Shown here: positions 11,875 through 21,305 of the stretch, in pieces
How positions within the stretch are numbered: the first letter of the stretch is position 1
Layout: every line of letters begins with the position of its first letter
From: Streptomyces fodineus
GTDB taxonomy: Bacteria > Actinomycetota > Actinomycetes > Streptomycetales > Streptomycetaceae
Length of the DNA stretch: 64,000 nt
Direction of reading: 5' to 3'
Assembly: GCF_001735805.1 (NCBI RefSeq)
Contig: NZ_CP017248.1
Span: 2,728,001-2,792,000, forward strand
The notes under the pieces: model-generated
Told to the model about the DNA's origin: nothing
The model's input: only the letters and a program-made list of their open reading frames with translations
Databases searched by the model: none
Translations under genes and position numbers: made by a program

Positions 11875-13155
11875 GTGGAGCTGTCCAGATCCGGAACCAA
11901 AATGGCAAGTTTATCAGGACTTCGGCTCATCATGGATGACATCGCCACTACCACCGGCTCCGTCACCGGAAAGGAGTGGCTCAACCTCGGCATAGGAAAT
12001 CCGGCGGTCATACCCGAGGTCAGGGACACCTGGCAGCGGATGACCGGCGAGGCGCTGACCGCCTCCTTCGGGGACGTCAGCTGCCGGTACGGACCGTCTC
12101 GCGGACTGCCGGAAGCGGTCGAAGCGATCGCTGACTACTTCAACAGGCGCTATGGCTGGGATGTGGGGCCGCGCAACATCGTGGTGGGTCCGGGCAGCCA
12201 AATGCTCTGCTTCATCGCCGCGGCGCTGTTCACCGGGCCGGGCGCGAGCGGTGACACCAGGCTGGTGCTGCCGATGACTCCGGACTACACCGGCTACCAG
12301 GGCCTTTCCCTGGCCGTGGAGGGAATCACAGGAGTCGAGCCCCGGTTGCGGATCCAGGGCAAGCGGTCGTTCCGCTACCTGTTCGACCTGCCCGCCCTGG
12401 AGGGGCTGGCGGATGTCGGGCTGATGCTGCTGTCCAGCCCGAGCAACCCAGCCGGCCGCTGCGCCTCGCCTGAGGAGATCCAGCGGCTCATCGCGGCCGC
12501 CCAGGGCCACGACGTACCGCTCGTGGTCGACAACGCCTACGGTGCTCCGTTCCCCGGCATCGGGGGACTGTCCATGGCGCCGGTGTGGGACGAACGCGTC
12601 ATCAACGTCTTCTCCGTCTCGAAGGCCGGGCTTCCGGGGGAGCGCCTGGGCTTCGCCGTCGCCGATGAGCGGCACATCGACCCGATCGTCTCGTTCTTGT
12701 CCAACTCCGCGCTGCACGCCCCCCAGCTGGTTCAGTCGGCGCTGGCCCGCGCGCTGCGGTCCGACGTCCTCGACACGCTGGTCGCGTCGGTCATCGGACC
12801 CTTCTACGCCGAGCGCAGGAAGTTCGTCGAGTCGCTGCTGGCGGGGTCACTGCCGGAGGACATCGTCTGGTACCTGCACACCGCCGAAGGGGGCATGTTC
12901 TGCTGGGTCTGGGTGGACGAGGAGTGGTTCGACGACCTGCGGCTGTACGAGACGCTCAAGCGCAGGGGCGTCTTCGTCGTACCGGGAAGGCACTTCTTCA
13001 CCGGCGCCGAGCGCAGCGAGGGCCTCGGACGACACCCCCGGCAGTGCTTCCGCATCAGCATCACCCCGGACACGGACACCATCGCCGCCGGCGTCGAGGT
13101 GATCGCGGGGGTACTGGGCGAGATGCGTGACGCAAGCGTCCGGAACCCCCGATGA
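11875..13155 (+). CDS. PLP-dependent aminotransferase (AvtA-like, class I/II)
   Basis: The 426-residue fold-type I aminotransferase resembles valine-pyruvate aminotransferase AvtA. The PLP-lysine motif is FSVSKAGLPGERLGF, and the substrate/cofactor motifs SSPSNPAGR and VVDNAYG are present. It likely makes or interconverts a branched or non-proteinogenic amino acid for the peptide part of the product; the substrate is unknown. The start is a GTG with GAAAGGA about 10 bp upstream. Codon 13 is a TTA (11911-11913), so translation probably depends on the bldA tRNA. It converges with the IS701-like gene, with only 21 bp between the stops. Confidence 0.85.
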   Translation: MELSRSGTKMASLSGLRLIMDDIATTTGSVTGKEWLNLGIGNPAVIPEVRDTWQRMTGEALTASFGDVSCRYGPSRGLPEAVEAIADYFNRRYGWDVGPRNIVVGPGSQMLCFIAAALFTGPGASGDTRLVLPMTPDYTGYQGLSLAVEGITGVEPRLRIQGKRSFRYLFDLPALEGLADVGLMLLSSPSNPAGRCASPEEIQRLIAAAQGHDVPLVVDNAYGAPFPGIGGLSMAPVWDERVINVFSVSKAGLPGERLGFAVADERHIDPIVSFLSNSALHAPQLVQSALARALRSDVLDTLVASVIGPFYAERRKFVESLLAGSLPEDIVWYLHTAEGGMFCWVWVDEEWFDDLRLYETLKRRGVFVVPGRHFFTGAERSEGLGRHPRQCFRISITPDTDTIAAGVEVIAGVLGEMRDASVRNPR

Positions 13156-13176
13156 CCGCAGCCACGTGCCACGTGG

Positions 13177-14367
13177 CTATCGCGCTCGCTGTGTCATGCC
13201 GCGGGACGGCGCGGACGCGAACCCGTGCAGGCTCTGGAATGCGTACGCGGCGGAGACGAGGGCCATGTGGTGGTACCAGCCGGGGAACGAGCGTCCCTCG
13301 AAGTCCAACAACCCGAAGTCCCGCTCCATCGAACGGATCGCGGCCATCGTCCCGCCCTGCAGCGCGGTGATCGAACGGACCTCCGCGAGGGAGTGGTGGG
13401 CGAGACTGGTGAGCCAGAGCGGGCCTTGGGTGCGGTGACGGCCCGCTTCGGTGAAGAGCCGGTAGACAGGGCTGGGAGAGCGCCCTGGGGAACTGCCCGC
13501 TAGGTGGACGAGCGACGTCTGGAACTGTGCGAGGGACGCCTGTGCGTCGGGCAGGGAGACGATGGCCGTCTCCTGGCCCTGGGTGAGGAGCAAGGTTCTC
13601 GCGCTCAACAGTGCCGGGCTGCCCTCGCCGGCGGGCACCACAGCCAGCTGCGGCGGCACCGCGACGACGAAGTCGCAGCCGCGCTCGGCGAGTTCACGCA
13701 GAAGGAGCTCCACGTCGGGCACATCGCTCATGTCGACCATGACGACGGAGGACCTGGAGTCCGTGCGGGCCGACAGCCGGTCGACGAGTCGGAGCGTGTG
13801 CGCCCACAGCGGCAGGTCCTGCACGGAGTCCGGTATGCGTCCCTCCCTGCGCCGATTCCAGTCCTGCGTCCAGTCCGTCGGCAGATACAGGCACCAGTCG
13901 ACCGGAACCTGCGTGGTGCCCACCCGCAGGAAGGAGCCCAGCCCCAGCTGGCAGTTGAGCGTCCGGCCCGAGGACAGGTCGAAGTAGCGGTGGACACCCA
14001 CCGAACGGTCACCGCGCTTCGGCAGGACGGCCCGGCCGATGGACCAGACGGGGGCGGGCCGGTACTCCCCCACCCAGCGGGTGAGCTCCGCCATGACCTC
14101 ATCGAAGTCCCACGGGCTGAGACTGACGAACTGTCGTAACGACTGCACGGCGGACGGGTCGCGGGAGACCGCGGTGGCGAGCTGGCGCAACGACTTCTTG
14201 CCGGCGGTGACGAGCAGGGCCTTCAGATAGGCGTGGGCCCAGTTGCGTTGGTCGATTCGGGGCAAGCTCTTGAAGATCGTTGCCGTGTAGTCGGCCAGGG
14301 CCGATTGCGAATGAGTGAAAGTCGCGTCCCGTGAAGTCGACGAGGTGTCCGATTGGACCGTATTCAT
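13177..14367 (-). CDS. IS701-family transposase-like protein, catalytic site lost
   Basis: The 396-residue protein has the complete IS701-type architecture, from the N-terminal DQRNWAHAYLKALL and FVSLSPWD to the C-terminal ERDFGLLDFEGRSFPGWYHHMAL. The DDE motif that normally reads like DDTGFPKKG is here GRAVLPKRG (G111, R112), so the first catalytic aspartate is gone. The rest of the reading frame is intact. No flanking terminal inverted repeats or target duplication were seen. It has a TTA codon at position 77. A domesticated protein or one kept for regulation is more likely than an active insertion sequence. Confidence 0.8.
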   Translation of the reverse strand: MNTVQSDTSSTSRDATFTHSQSALADYTATIFKSLPRIDQRNWAHAYLKALLVTAGKKSLRQLATAVSRDPSAVQSLRQFVSLSPWDFDEVMAELTRWVGEYRPAPVWSIGRAVLPKRGDRSVGVHRYFDLSSGRTLNCQLGLGSFLRVGTTQVPVDWCLYLPTDWTQDWNRRREGRIPDSVQDLPLWAHTLRLVDRLSARTDSRSSVVMVDMSDVPDVELLLRELAERGCDFVVAVPPQLAVVPAGEGSPALLSARTLLLTQGQETAIVSLPDAQASLAQFQTSLVHLAGSSPGRSPSPVYRLFTEAGRHRTQGPLWLTSLAHHSLAEVRSITALQGGTMAAIRSMERDFGLLDFEGRSFPGWYHHMALVSAAYAFQSLHGFASAPSRGMTQRAR

Positions 14368-14891
14368 GCCGCAACTCCCCCGTTACTGAGTGTCGGTCGG
14401 AAGGAGTCTAAGGCGCTCGCCAGCGCGGTGCCACTCTTTTCCGGGTGCCGGCTGACTGGTTCGGGGCGGCTCGAATGACACAGGATCCCGGGACGCGAGA
14501 CAGCGGGTAAATGGCTGGATTCCACTCATGCCTTCCGGCGTCCACCGTCCGTCGGCCACGTTCGGGCGCTGCAGCGTCAAGGCGGTGACCAGCAGGTATG
14601 GAGGAGATGTGAATAGGCGAGGGGGAACGATGGCGATACTCGGAGCAAGCTCGATCGTAGGCGTCGGACACTTTGCATGCATAGTCCAATCAAGCCATTC
14701 GACGTACCGGTGGCTAAGATTTTCATCAAGGACTTGAACTCTGCAAAGTAGTGCCCGATGGCGCCCCGATCCTTGAACTCGGCATCATTCTCGGGATCTA
14801 CTCGGGAGCGCGGCGGGTGGCCAACCCTTCTTCATTCCACAGGGAGTCACCGAAAACTGCCCCATTTATAAGCGCGTTGCCTGGAGGCGTC
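14368..14891. other. Intergenic region with divergent promoters
   Basis: 524 bp between the IS701-like gene and the LmbU-like regulator, which are transcribed away from each other. It is noticeably less GC-rich near 14690-14880. No coding frame with support, no convincing inverted repeat and no transposon ends were found. It presumably holds both promoters. Confidence 0.5.
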
Positions 14892-15575
14892 ATGGCGAAT
14901 CAGGTCGGCGACACAGAGTCCAAACTGCTCACGTTCGGCAAGACCGCAGAGGCCGCGTCGAGGCCCCTGAGAACCAGCGGGGCGGAACCTCGGCGCCAAC
15001 AACAGGTACTCACCACAAAGGTGGGGCTGCACATACCCGTAGGACTCGCCTTCGAGGACTGGGAACGCGCCGGGCGTCAGCTCTCCGGGCTCCTCAACTC
15101 GTCGTCCTGGTGGCTCGGTGACTGGCTCGTCTACGGCAAGGACCAGTACGCCGACCGCTATGAGCGCGGCATCCGCGCGGCCGGCCTCCAGTACCAGACG
15201 CTGCGCAACTACGCCTGGGTCTCCCGGCGGTTCGAACTGCACCGGCGGCGGCCCGAACTCAGCTTCCAGCACCACGCCGAGTTGGCATCGTTGTCAGTCG
15301 CGGATCAGGAGGCCTGGCTCGATCGTGCCGAGCGGATGAAGTGGAACACCAAGAAGCTGCGTAACGCCATACGGGCCGAGCGCGAGGGCACCTCACAGCA
15401 GACGAGCGCGGTGGCGACGACGCGTCGGCTCGCCGTGCCCGACAATCGGCTCCAGTGGTGGCACAAGGCAGCGGCTCAGGCCGGCACCGAGTTACGGGAG
15501 TGGGTGACGGCCACACTCGACGCCGCCGCCAGCCAGCTGCTGAAGGAGGCCGACCGGCAACTCCCCCTTGAATAG
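14892..15575 (+). CDS. LmbU-family antibiotic pathway regulator
   Basis: The 227-residue product resembles LmbU/NovE/HrmB regulators of lincomycin, novobiocin and hormaomycin clusters. The conserved core is TTKVGLHIPVGLAFEDWERAG, then SSWWLGDWLVYGK, then YERGIRAAGLQYQTLRNYAWVSRRFE. LmbU is a DNA-binding activator of cluster promoters. The ATG at 14892 is chosen because GGAGG lies 6 bp upstream and conservation starts soon after; a longer frame starts at 14751 without an RBS. Codon 201 is TTA (15492-15494), which places the regulator under bldA control. It ends against a strong hairpin shared with the convergent piperazate synthase gene. Confidence 0.85.
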   Translation: MANQVGDTESKLLTFGKTAEAASRPLRTSGAEPRRQQQVLTTKVGLHIPVGLAFEDWERAGRQLSGLLNSSSWWLGDWLVYGKDQYADRYERGIRAAGLQYQTLRNYAWVSRRFELHRRRPELSFQHHAELASLSVADQEAWLDRAERMKWNTKKLRNAIRAEREGTSQQTSAVATTRRLAVPDNRLQWWHKAAAQAGTELREWVTATLDAAASQLLKEADRQLPLE

Positions 15576-15578
15576 CGT

Positions 15579-15614
15579 CGCGGGGTCCGCACACCGAGGC
15601 GTGCGGACCCCGCG
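15579..15614. terminator. Bidirectional terminator hairpin
   Basis: A perfect 14-bp stem (CGCGGGGTCCGCAC) with an 8-nt loop, sitting between the convergent LmbU-like and KtzT-like genes, 3 bp past the first stop and 15 bp from the second. Confidence 0.85.
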
Positions 15615-15629
15615 TCACGGGAACGACCG

Positions 15630-16274
15630 TTATGACAGGCGCTTCATGAGATCCGCCGTCTGTGCGTGGCGAGTGCATCCGCGCCCCGCGAACGACCGCA
15701 CCACCCGCTCGCGAACCTCGGGGTGCTGCTCCTGGCTGAGCTTGAACATCCCCTCGGCCCTGGTGACACGGACGCGGAAAGCGCCCACGCCAGTCACTAT
15801 GGTGCGGAAGTAGTCGATGGATTCGCTCATGTCCCAGCTGTTGCCGAATTCCTTCTCGAACGCCTGCACTGTCGCCTGTACGACGCCCAGTGTCTCCTCC
15901 ACCGAATCGATCCTTTCCACCACTCCGTGGACGTGCACCGATGTGAAGTTCCACGTGGGGGCAGCCGGCGTGATGCCGTAGACAGTGGGTGAGACGTAAG
16001 CGTGTGGACCGGTGAATGCCAAGAGGACGGCCGTCCCGGTGTCAAGCGCCGCCCAGTGCGGATTGGCTCGGTTCAGGTGACCCAGCAGGGGCATGTCGGC
16101 CAGGTCCGGAGCAGGTGCTCCCTCCCACCGCGGATCGATGATGACCGGAAGGTGGGTGGCGAACGGTCCGTCAGCGGGACTTCCGTTGCTGGCCATCAGC
16201 GCCAGCGGGTTGGCGCGCATCAGATCGAGCATCCAGGAAACGTCCGGTTCCCGGTAGTGGCTGGGGACGAACAT
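15630..16274 (-). CDS. KtzT-like piperazate synthase (heme-dependent N-N bond forming)
   Basis: The 214-residue product belongs to the family often labelled FMN-binding negative transcriptional regulator (PaiB-like). KtzT of the kutzneride cluster belongs here. It uses heme to convert N5-hydroxy-L-ornithine to L-piperazic acid. It starts MFVPSHYREPDVSWMLDLMR, has PFATHLPVI, and has LLGHLNRANPHW with His66, a candidate for the heme-ligand histidine known near this position in KtzT. The context supports this over a regulator: a KtzI-like ornithine N-hydroxylase lies 6 kb away on the same strand within the same gene group. GAAAGG precedes the ATG at 16274. Confidence 0.85.
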   Translation of the reverse strand: MFVPSHYREPDVSWMLDLMRANPLALMASNGSPADGPFATHLPVIIDPRWEGAPAPDLADMPLLGHLNRANPHWAALDTGTAVLLAFTGPHAYVSPTVYGITPAAPTWNFTSVHVHGVVERIDSVEETLGVVQATVQAFEKEFGNSWDMSESIDYFRTIVTGVGAFRVRVTRAEGMFKLSQEQHPEVRERVVRSFAGRGCTRHAQTADLMKRLS

Positions 16275-16330
16275 GCAGCACTCACCTTTCGTCGTGTGAC
16301 GAGGACGGGGCTTTGGGGGACCGGACTGCC

Positions 16331-17104
16331 TCACTCACCCCATTTCATGTAGATCACGGGTTGCTCGCGGAAGGGGAGCTGCCGGAGCGTCATGTGGTCA
16401 AGACCGAGAGTCTCGCGGATCGCGGCGGTCACGCCGGGCCACCTGGGGTGTCCGAGTTCGTCGAAGGCGACGATGCTGCCCTTGGCGAGGTGCGGACGGA
16501 TCGCCTGGAGGACGTCACGGGTCGGCTCGTAGAGGTCGAGATCGAAGAAGGCCATCCCGATGACCGTCTCCGGGTTCTCCCTCAGATAGCGCGGGACCGT
16601 TTCCCGGACGTCTCCCTGGATGACGAAGGTCCGCTGAACGTGCGGGACGGGGTCGCCCGCCTCGTGCGCGGCGAGGACCTCACGCAGGTGGTCCACCTCG
16701 TTGTCGGGGACGGCGAACCTGCCGACGGCCGCGCTCGGGCTCACCTGGTCGATCTCGGAGAGGTCCGGGAAGCCGGTGAAGGTGTCGAAACCGATGATCC
16801 TGCGGTAGGAGTTGTACGGCTCGTGAAGGCCGCGCAGTGCGGTGAGGGTGGCGAGGTGGCGTCCGTGCAGGACACCGAACTCCATGATCACGCCAGGGAT
16901 CTCGGGGAGCATCCGGTAGAGCGCGTCCATGGTCAGCAGATCGGCGAGCTGGTGGCGCCGTAGATAGACCGGCAGGTTGTCGATCAGGTACACCGGTGGA
17001 ATCGGTGTCTCCGTCAGCAGTTTCGTGAGCCGTTCCCGCACCTCCTTCTCCTGCGCCGACTCATGGGGCAGGAGCCGCGGATTCTTGTGTTCGGGACCGG
17101 TCAT
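16331..17104 (-). CDS. SAM-dependent methyltransferase (TylF/macrocin-O-methyltransferase-like)
   Basis: The 257-residue class I methyltransferase has a SAM motif near residue 75 (GVIMEFGVLHGRHLATLTAL). It also has the acidic metal-site style segments GFDTFTGFPDL and MAFFDLDLYEPT seen in TylF-like O-methyltransferases. Its start overlaps the stop of the B12-radical SAM gene (ATGA at 17101-17104), so the two are translationally coupled and may act on the same substrate. The acceptor, a tailoring hydroxyl on a sugar, amino acid or polyketide, is not evident. Confidence 0.75.
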   Translation of the reverse strand: MTGPEHKNPRLLPHESAQEKEVRERLTKLLTETPIPPVYLIDNLPVYLRRHQLADLLTMDALYRMLPEIPGVIMEFGVLHGRHLATLTALRGLHEPYNSYRRIIGFDTFTGFPDLSEIDQVSPSAAVGRFAVPDNEVDHLREVLAAHEAGDPVPHVQRTFVIQGDVRETVPRYLRENPETVIGMAFFDLDLYEPTRDVLQAIRPHLAKGSIVAFDELGHPRWPGVTAAIRETLGLDHMTLRQLPFREQPVIYMKWGE

Positions 17105-19095
17105 GCGGTCTTCCTTTCGGCCGGCGCCTGTACGGCGCGGGCTGCGTGGACCTCGACGAAGGGCAGGATCTCGCGGAAGCGCAGAACGGTGCCGTGGCAG
17201 TAGTTGGCGTTGTGCTCGAGGCTCCGCTGCGGCATGTAGGGCATCTTCTGCCGGGCATGGTGGTCGACGCGCAGCATGACCCGTCCCGACACGGCGTCGC
17301 CCTGCACGTCGGCGTCGAGCATCTCGCGCTCCGTCAGCAGCCGGGCCAGCTCCGCGGAGACCTCCACGATGAAGGTCTCGGCATCGTCGAGGCCGTGCAC
17401 GACGATCTCCGAGAAGGGGTAGTCCGGCACGCTCACGGGTTCCCGGTAGATGTAGGGCCGCGCGATCAGGTCCATCTCGAACGCCTGCCGGGCCATCGGG
17501 TCCGACCACCACTCCTGTGAGGTGACGTACTCGGCCAGCACCGTGTCGAACTCCTCGCGATGGGTGCTGAGGATCATGTGCCCGATCTTCCCGCTGAGGA
17601 GCACGTCGTAGTTGGTCAGACTGGCCAGCGACTCGGTGATGAGCTGGAGCACCTCGGAAGCTCCCCGGCGCTGGAAGTAGCGCGCGACGCTGGCGAACAG
17701 GTCGCCGTAGGAGAGGATGCCGGCCGAGTCGAGATAGCCGGAGAGCAGGAACAGGCCGCGCATGTTGTAGATGGTGTGCATGGCGTTGTACAGCCAGTAC
17801 GCCTCGCGGCACTCCTCCTTCGACACCCAGTTCGTGGCGACCACGACCTCCGCCTCGGACACGTCGCTCGGCACGGGCTCCGTCGTCAGACCGTAGAGTT
17901 CCCGCTGTCCGTACATGGGCGTGTTGTGCAGGAGAAGCTGCGGGTAGACGATGACCGTGTCGGCGTAGGACCGGCACAGCTTCGTCAATCCGTCCTTGAA
18001 CGACTCGAAGGTCTCCCCGGGAAGTGGCCAGATCAGTTCGACGTAGGAACTGATCTGCTTTTCCCTGAGCGTGCGCTGCAACTCGACGAAGGTCTCTTCA
18101 CGGATATTTGACCGCTCCACGAGCTTGAGTGACTCAGAATTCAGCGTCTGCAGCGATATGGGTTGAGTCACCATGAGGTCGCCGCGCACGAATATCTCGG
18201 TGATCTGCGCCATGCGCTCCGGCCGGTTCTTGGTGGCCGCCATGTACACGACCAGCGGATAGCCGACTTCCTTCTTCCGCTCCACGATGTGCTCGGTCAT
18301 CGCCACGTCACGGGGCGACTGGCCCCAGTTCGCGTCGGCGATGAAGAGCCCGGAGAGCCCGTTCTCCGCTATCCAGTCCAGTTCAGCCCTGATCCGCTCC
18401 TCCTCGAACTTGACGACCTTCGAGTTGGTGTGCGCGCCCCAGTAGCAGAAGGTGCAGCGGAAGGGGCACCCGCGGTTCGTCTCCAGGATCCCCATACTGA
18501 ACTCGCGTCCGTCGAACACGCCCGTGAGGAAGGGGGAAGGGATCTCCATGAGATTGTTGATCCGCGGCGCGGGTTCCGTGGTGACGAGTTCGCCGCCGGA
18601 CCAGAAGCTGAGTCCGGGGACCTGGTGCAGATCGGGCGCCGGGCTGCTGAGCTGCCGGAGCAGCTCCACGGACGTCCGCTCCCCCTCCCCGTTGCACACG
18701 TAGACGTTCTCCGGTGCATCCGCCAGGTAGGTTGCCGCGTGATTCATCACCTGCGGACCGCCCAGCAGGTAATGAGCGTGCGGCTGCCGCTCCCGCAGCT
18801 CCTTCAGCAGCCAGCTGACCAGCTTCATGTTCCAGATGTAACAGCTGAAGGTGTAGACATCCGCATATTTCCCGGCCAGTTCCTCCAGCAGCTTGTGCCG
18901 GTCTTCGGTCACCGGGTAGGAAACTATTTCGAAGGTATGGCCCGCCCCCACCTCGGGGTCTTCCTGCGCGCACGCCTGGATGTAACCAGAGGCGAGCGGC
19001 AGGATGTTCTCGTAGGTGGGAATCTCGACAAGCGTGACCTTCTTGCGCTCCTGGTTGCTGCTCCCGGTCCTCACCGGGATGCTCTTGATGAGCAT
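17101..19095 (-). CDS. Cobalamin-binding-type radical SAM enzyme
   Basis: The 664-residue protein has an N-terminal B12-binding-like domain (residues ~20-170, with VYTFSCYIWN and HYLLGGPQV). A radical SAM core follows with the CX3CX2C cluster motif RGCPFRCTFCYWG (Cys210, Cys214, Cys217). A long C-terminal domain of unclear role follows. Members of this class often methylate unreactive carbons or phosphorus, or rearrange carbon skeletons. It is coupled to the methyltransferase downstream and lies in the piperazate/adenylation gene group, so a modification of an amino acid building block is plausible. The reaction cannot be named from sequence. Confidence 0.85.
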   Translation of the reverse strand: MLIKSIPVRTGSSNQERKKVTLVEIPTYENILPLASGYIQACAQEDPEVGAGHTFEIVSYPVTEDRHKLLEELAGKYADVYTFSCYIWNMKLVSWLLKELRERQPHAHYLLGGPQVMNHAATYLADAPENVYVCNGEGERTSVELLRQLSSPAPDLHQVPGLSFWSGGELVTTEPAPRINNLMEIPSPFLTGVFDGREFSMGILETNRGCPFRCTFCYWGAHTNSKVVKFEEERIRAELDWIAENGLSGLFIADANWGQSPRDVAMTEHIVERKKEVGYPLVVYMAATKNRPERMAQITEIFVRGDLMVTQPISLQTLNSESLKLVERSNIREETFVELQRTLREKQISSYVELIWPLPGETFESFKDGLTKLCRSYADTVIVYPQLLLHNTPMYGQRELYGLTTEPVPSDVSEAEVVVATNWVSKEECREAYWLYNAMHTIYNMRGLFLLSGYLDSAGILSYGDLFASVARYFQRRGASEVLQLITESLASLTNYDVLLSGKIGHMILSTHREEFDTVLAEYVTSQEWWSDPMARQAFEMDLIARPYIYREPVSVPDYPFSEIVVHGLDDAETFIVEVSAELARLLTEREMLDADVQGDAVSGRVMLRVDHHARQKMPYMPQRSLEHNANYCHGTVLRFREILPFVEVHAARAVQAPAERKTA

Positions 19096-19192
19096 GCTGG
19101 GCCTCCCGCCCCGAATCCTGTGCCGCTGTCTCGTCGATGTACGTGGGGTATGAAGGCTGCAACGGCCACGACCCCGCCAACGGCGGGCAGCT

Positions 19193-19453
19193 TCACACGC
19201 GTCCGGGCGTCCCGGTGTCCCACTGGTCTATGCGTTCGGCCAGGCCGGCGAGGACCGGCGTGTCGATGAGAACCCGCACCGTGAAATCGATGTTCCAGAT
19301 GCGGCGGGCCTCCAGCACCACCTTCGTGGCCAGCAGCGAGTCCCCGCCGAGGCCGAAGAAGTCCTGTTCGCGCCCCACCTTGTCCAGCTTGAGGACATCG
19401 GCCCAGATCATCGCGAGCCGGCGTTCCGTCTCCGTCTCGAAGTCGCCTTCCAT
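19193..19453 (-). CDS. Free-standing peptidyl carrier protein
   Basis: The 86-residue carrier protein has the phosphopantetheine site FFGLGGDSLLATKVV (Ser in GGDS). The ATG at 19453 gives a normal domain length; upstream codons do not look like carrier sequence. It follows the adenylation gene by about 100 bp on the same strand and is its obvious partner. Such discrete A-PCP pairs hold an amino acid for modification, for example beta-hydroxylation, before transfer to the assembly line. Confidence 0.9.
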   Translation of the reverse strand: MEGDFETETERRLAMIWADVLKLDKVGREQDFFGLGGDSLLATKVVLEARRIWNIDFTVRVLIDTPVLAGLAERIDQWDTGTPGRV

Positions 19454-19559
19454 GTCAAACCCCTGTCTGCGCTGGCGTCTTCCCGGCCACCGGCCGGGGT
19501 GGTCGTGGTCGAGGACCAGAAGGGTGGGCGTGCCACGCACGGCCGCACGGCTGTCCGCG

Positions 19560-21179
19560 TCAGCGGCCGGGCTGCCCACGGCCCTGCAGGTGCATGCCCG
19601 CAAGCGTCTGGGCGACCGCCTTGCGGTCCGCCTTGCTGCTCGGTGTACGGGGCAGCTCCGGCAGGACCGTGATGGAGACGGGCACCGATGGGCCGGGCAG
19701 CAGCTCGGTCAGGGTGGCCATCGCTCGCCCCACGTCAAAGGTGTCCCCCTCGCCGTTCACCGTGACGGCGGCCCGCAGCTGACGGGAACCCTCGGCGATC
19801 TCGATCGGAACACATACCGCTTCCGTCACGCCGGGCTGCGCGAGCAAGCAGGCGTCCACCTCCAGCGGATTCACCCGGACTCCGCGGATCTTCACTTCGT
19901 TGTCGGCGCGGCCGACGTAGTGGATGACGTCGTCCTCGACGCGCACCAGGTCTCCGGTGCGGAAGGCCCGGTTGTGGCCGTGGCGGGTGCGGTCCAGCGG
20001 GATGTACCGCGACGCGTTGAGTCCGGGCTGGTTGAGGTAGCCGGTCGAGAGGGGCAGGCCGGTCACCAGAAGCTCCCCCACCGCCGGCTCGCCCTGGTCG
20101 ACCGGTTCGACGATCACCTCGCAGCCCGGCAGCGGACGCCCGATCGGCGGCAACGTCGGCCAGTCCTCCGGCGGCCCGGTCAGCGTGTGTGCAGTGACCA
20201 TGGCGGACTCGCTCTGACCGTAGTGAATGTTCAGCCGGCATCCCGGCAGACGTCGGAAGAAGTCTCTTACGGCCGGGGTGCAGACGAGCTGCTCACCGCC
20301 GAGGTTCACCTCTTGGAGCACGAGACCGTCGAGTGACTCGGCGGCGGCAGCGGCAGCGGTGAGCATGTTCAGCGCCACGTACGGCAGGAACAGGCGCTCG
20401 ATCCGATTGTCCGCCAGCCAGTCCAGCAGGGCGATCGGGTCACGCCGCAATGGCTCGGGCATGATCACCAGCGTTCCGCCGCCGCACAGCGTGCCGAGGA
20501 CTTCCTGGAACCACACGTCGAAGTTGAGCGGTGTGAACTGGGCGGTGCGCAGGTCCGGCCGCACCGAGTGGCTCCGTTGCCATTGCGCCATGTTGTCGAT
20601 GGAACTGTGCGGCAGCACGACACCCTTGGGCAGGCCTGTGGACCCGGAGGTGTAGATGACGTACACGGGCAGATCCGCCTGGCATGGCTGCCGCGGCATG
20701 GCCGCGTCGCCGGGCGTGTCCGCAGCCGGCCGACCGGGTGCCGGCGGTATGCGCAGGGACCGCACACCGGTCGCGAACGCGGGCTCGTGGTCGGCGAAGA
20801 GCAGCACCTTGGCACCGCTGTCGGTCTTCATGTGCTCAAGGCGCTTCACCGGGTAGTCGGCGTCCAGCGGCACGTACGTGGCACCGGTGGACACCGTGGC
20901 GAGCATCGCGGCCACGATCGCGGCGCTTCGCGAGCCGGTGATCGCAACCCGGTCGCCCGGGCAAATCCCGTGGTCCGCCAGGACCACGGCGATGCTCCCG
21001 ATCCACCTGGTCAGGTCGCGGTACGTCAGCTCATGGCCGTCATCGCTGATCGCGATGTCGCCCGGCCGTGTCGCCGCGGTACGGGCCAGTGCCTCGAGCA
21101 GGCACGGCGGATCCGCCGTGCCGCCCCACAGCGAAGGGAGCGCGCGGGGCGCATTCAGCTCCGTCGATTCAGTTGTCAT
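19560..21179 (-). CDS. Free-standing NRPS adenylation domain protein
   Basis: The 539-residue protein activates an amino acid as an adenylate and loads a carrier protein. All core motifs look functional: A3 YTSGSTGLPKGV near residue 175, A4 FDVWFQEV, A7 FRTGDLV, A8 GRADNEVKIRGVRVNPLEVD and A10 PSSKADRKAV with the catalytic lysine. A5 reads NIHYGQSESA instead of the usual NxYGPTE, as in some discrete A domains. No condensation or carrier domain is attached; the PCP gene lies just downstream. The substrate code was not decoded. Leucine/valine-like or ornithine-derived substrates would fit the context, but this is a guess. Confidence 0.9.
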   Translation of the reverse strand: MTTESTELNAPRALPSLWGGTADPPCLLEALARTAATRPGDIAISDDGHELTYRDLTRWIGSIAVVLADHGICPGDRVAITGSRSAAIVAAMLATVSTGATYVPLDADYPVKRLEHMKTDSGAKVLLFADHEPAFATGVRSLRIPPAPGRPAADTPGDAAMPRQPCQADLPVYVIYTSGSTGLPKGVVLPHSSIDNMAQWQRSHSVRPDLRTAQFTPLNFDVWFQEVLGTLCGGGTLVIMPEPLRRDPIALLDWLADNRIERLFLPYVALNMLTAAAAAAESLDGLVLQEVNLGGEQLVCTPAVRDFFRRLPGCRLNIHYGQSESAMVTAHTLTGPPEDWPTLPPIGRPLPGCEVIVEPVDQGEPAVGELLVTGLPLSTGYLNQPGLNASRYIPLDRTRHGHNRAFRTGDLVRVEDDVIHYVGRADNEVKIRGVRVNPLEVDACLLAQPGVTEAVCVPIEIAEGSRQLRAAVTVNGEGDTFDVGRAMATLTELLPGPSVPVSITVLPELPRTPSSKADRKAVAQTLAGMHLQGRGQPGR

Positions 21180-21305
21180 CTGCCGGTCCTGGGCCGAAGT
21201 CGCTCATGAAACCACCGATCTGCCAACTCGTCATTCCGGACAGGCTGCTGGTGCATAGGTCAACAGGGTGCACCTGGAAACGATCTGCCCAGGGCATCGC
21301 ACCGG

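Noticed and set aside
15630..16274. FMN-binding transcriptional regulator (PaiB)
   Set aside because: Close resemblance to KtzT plus an ornithine N-hydroxylase in the same gene group makes piperazate synthase the better call.
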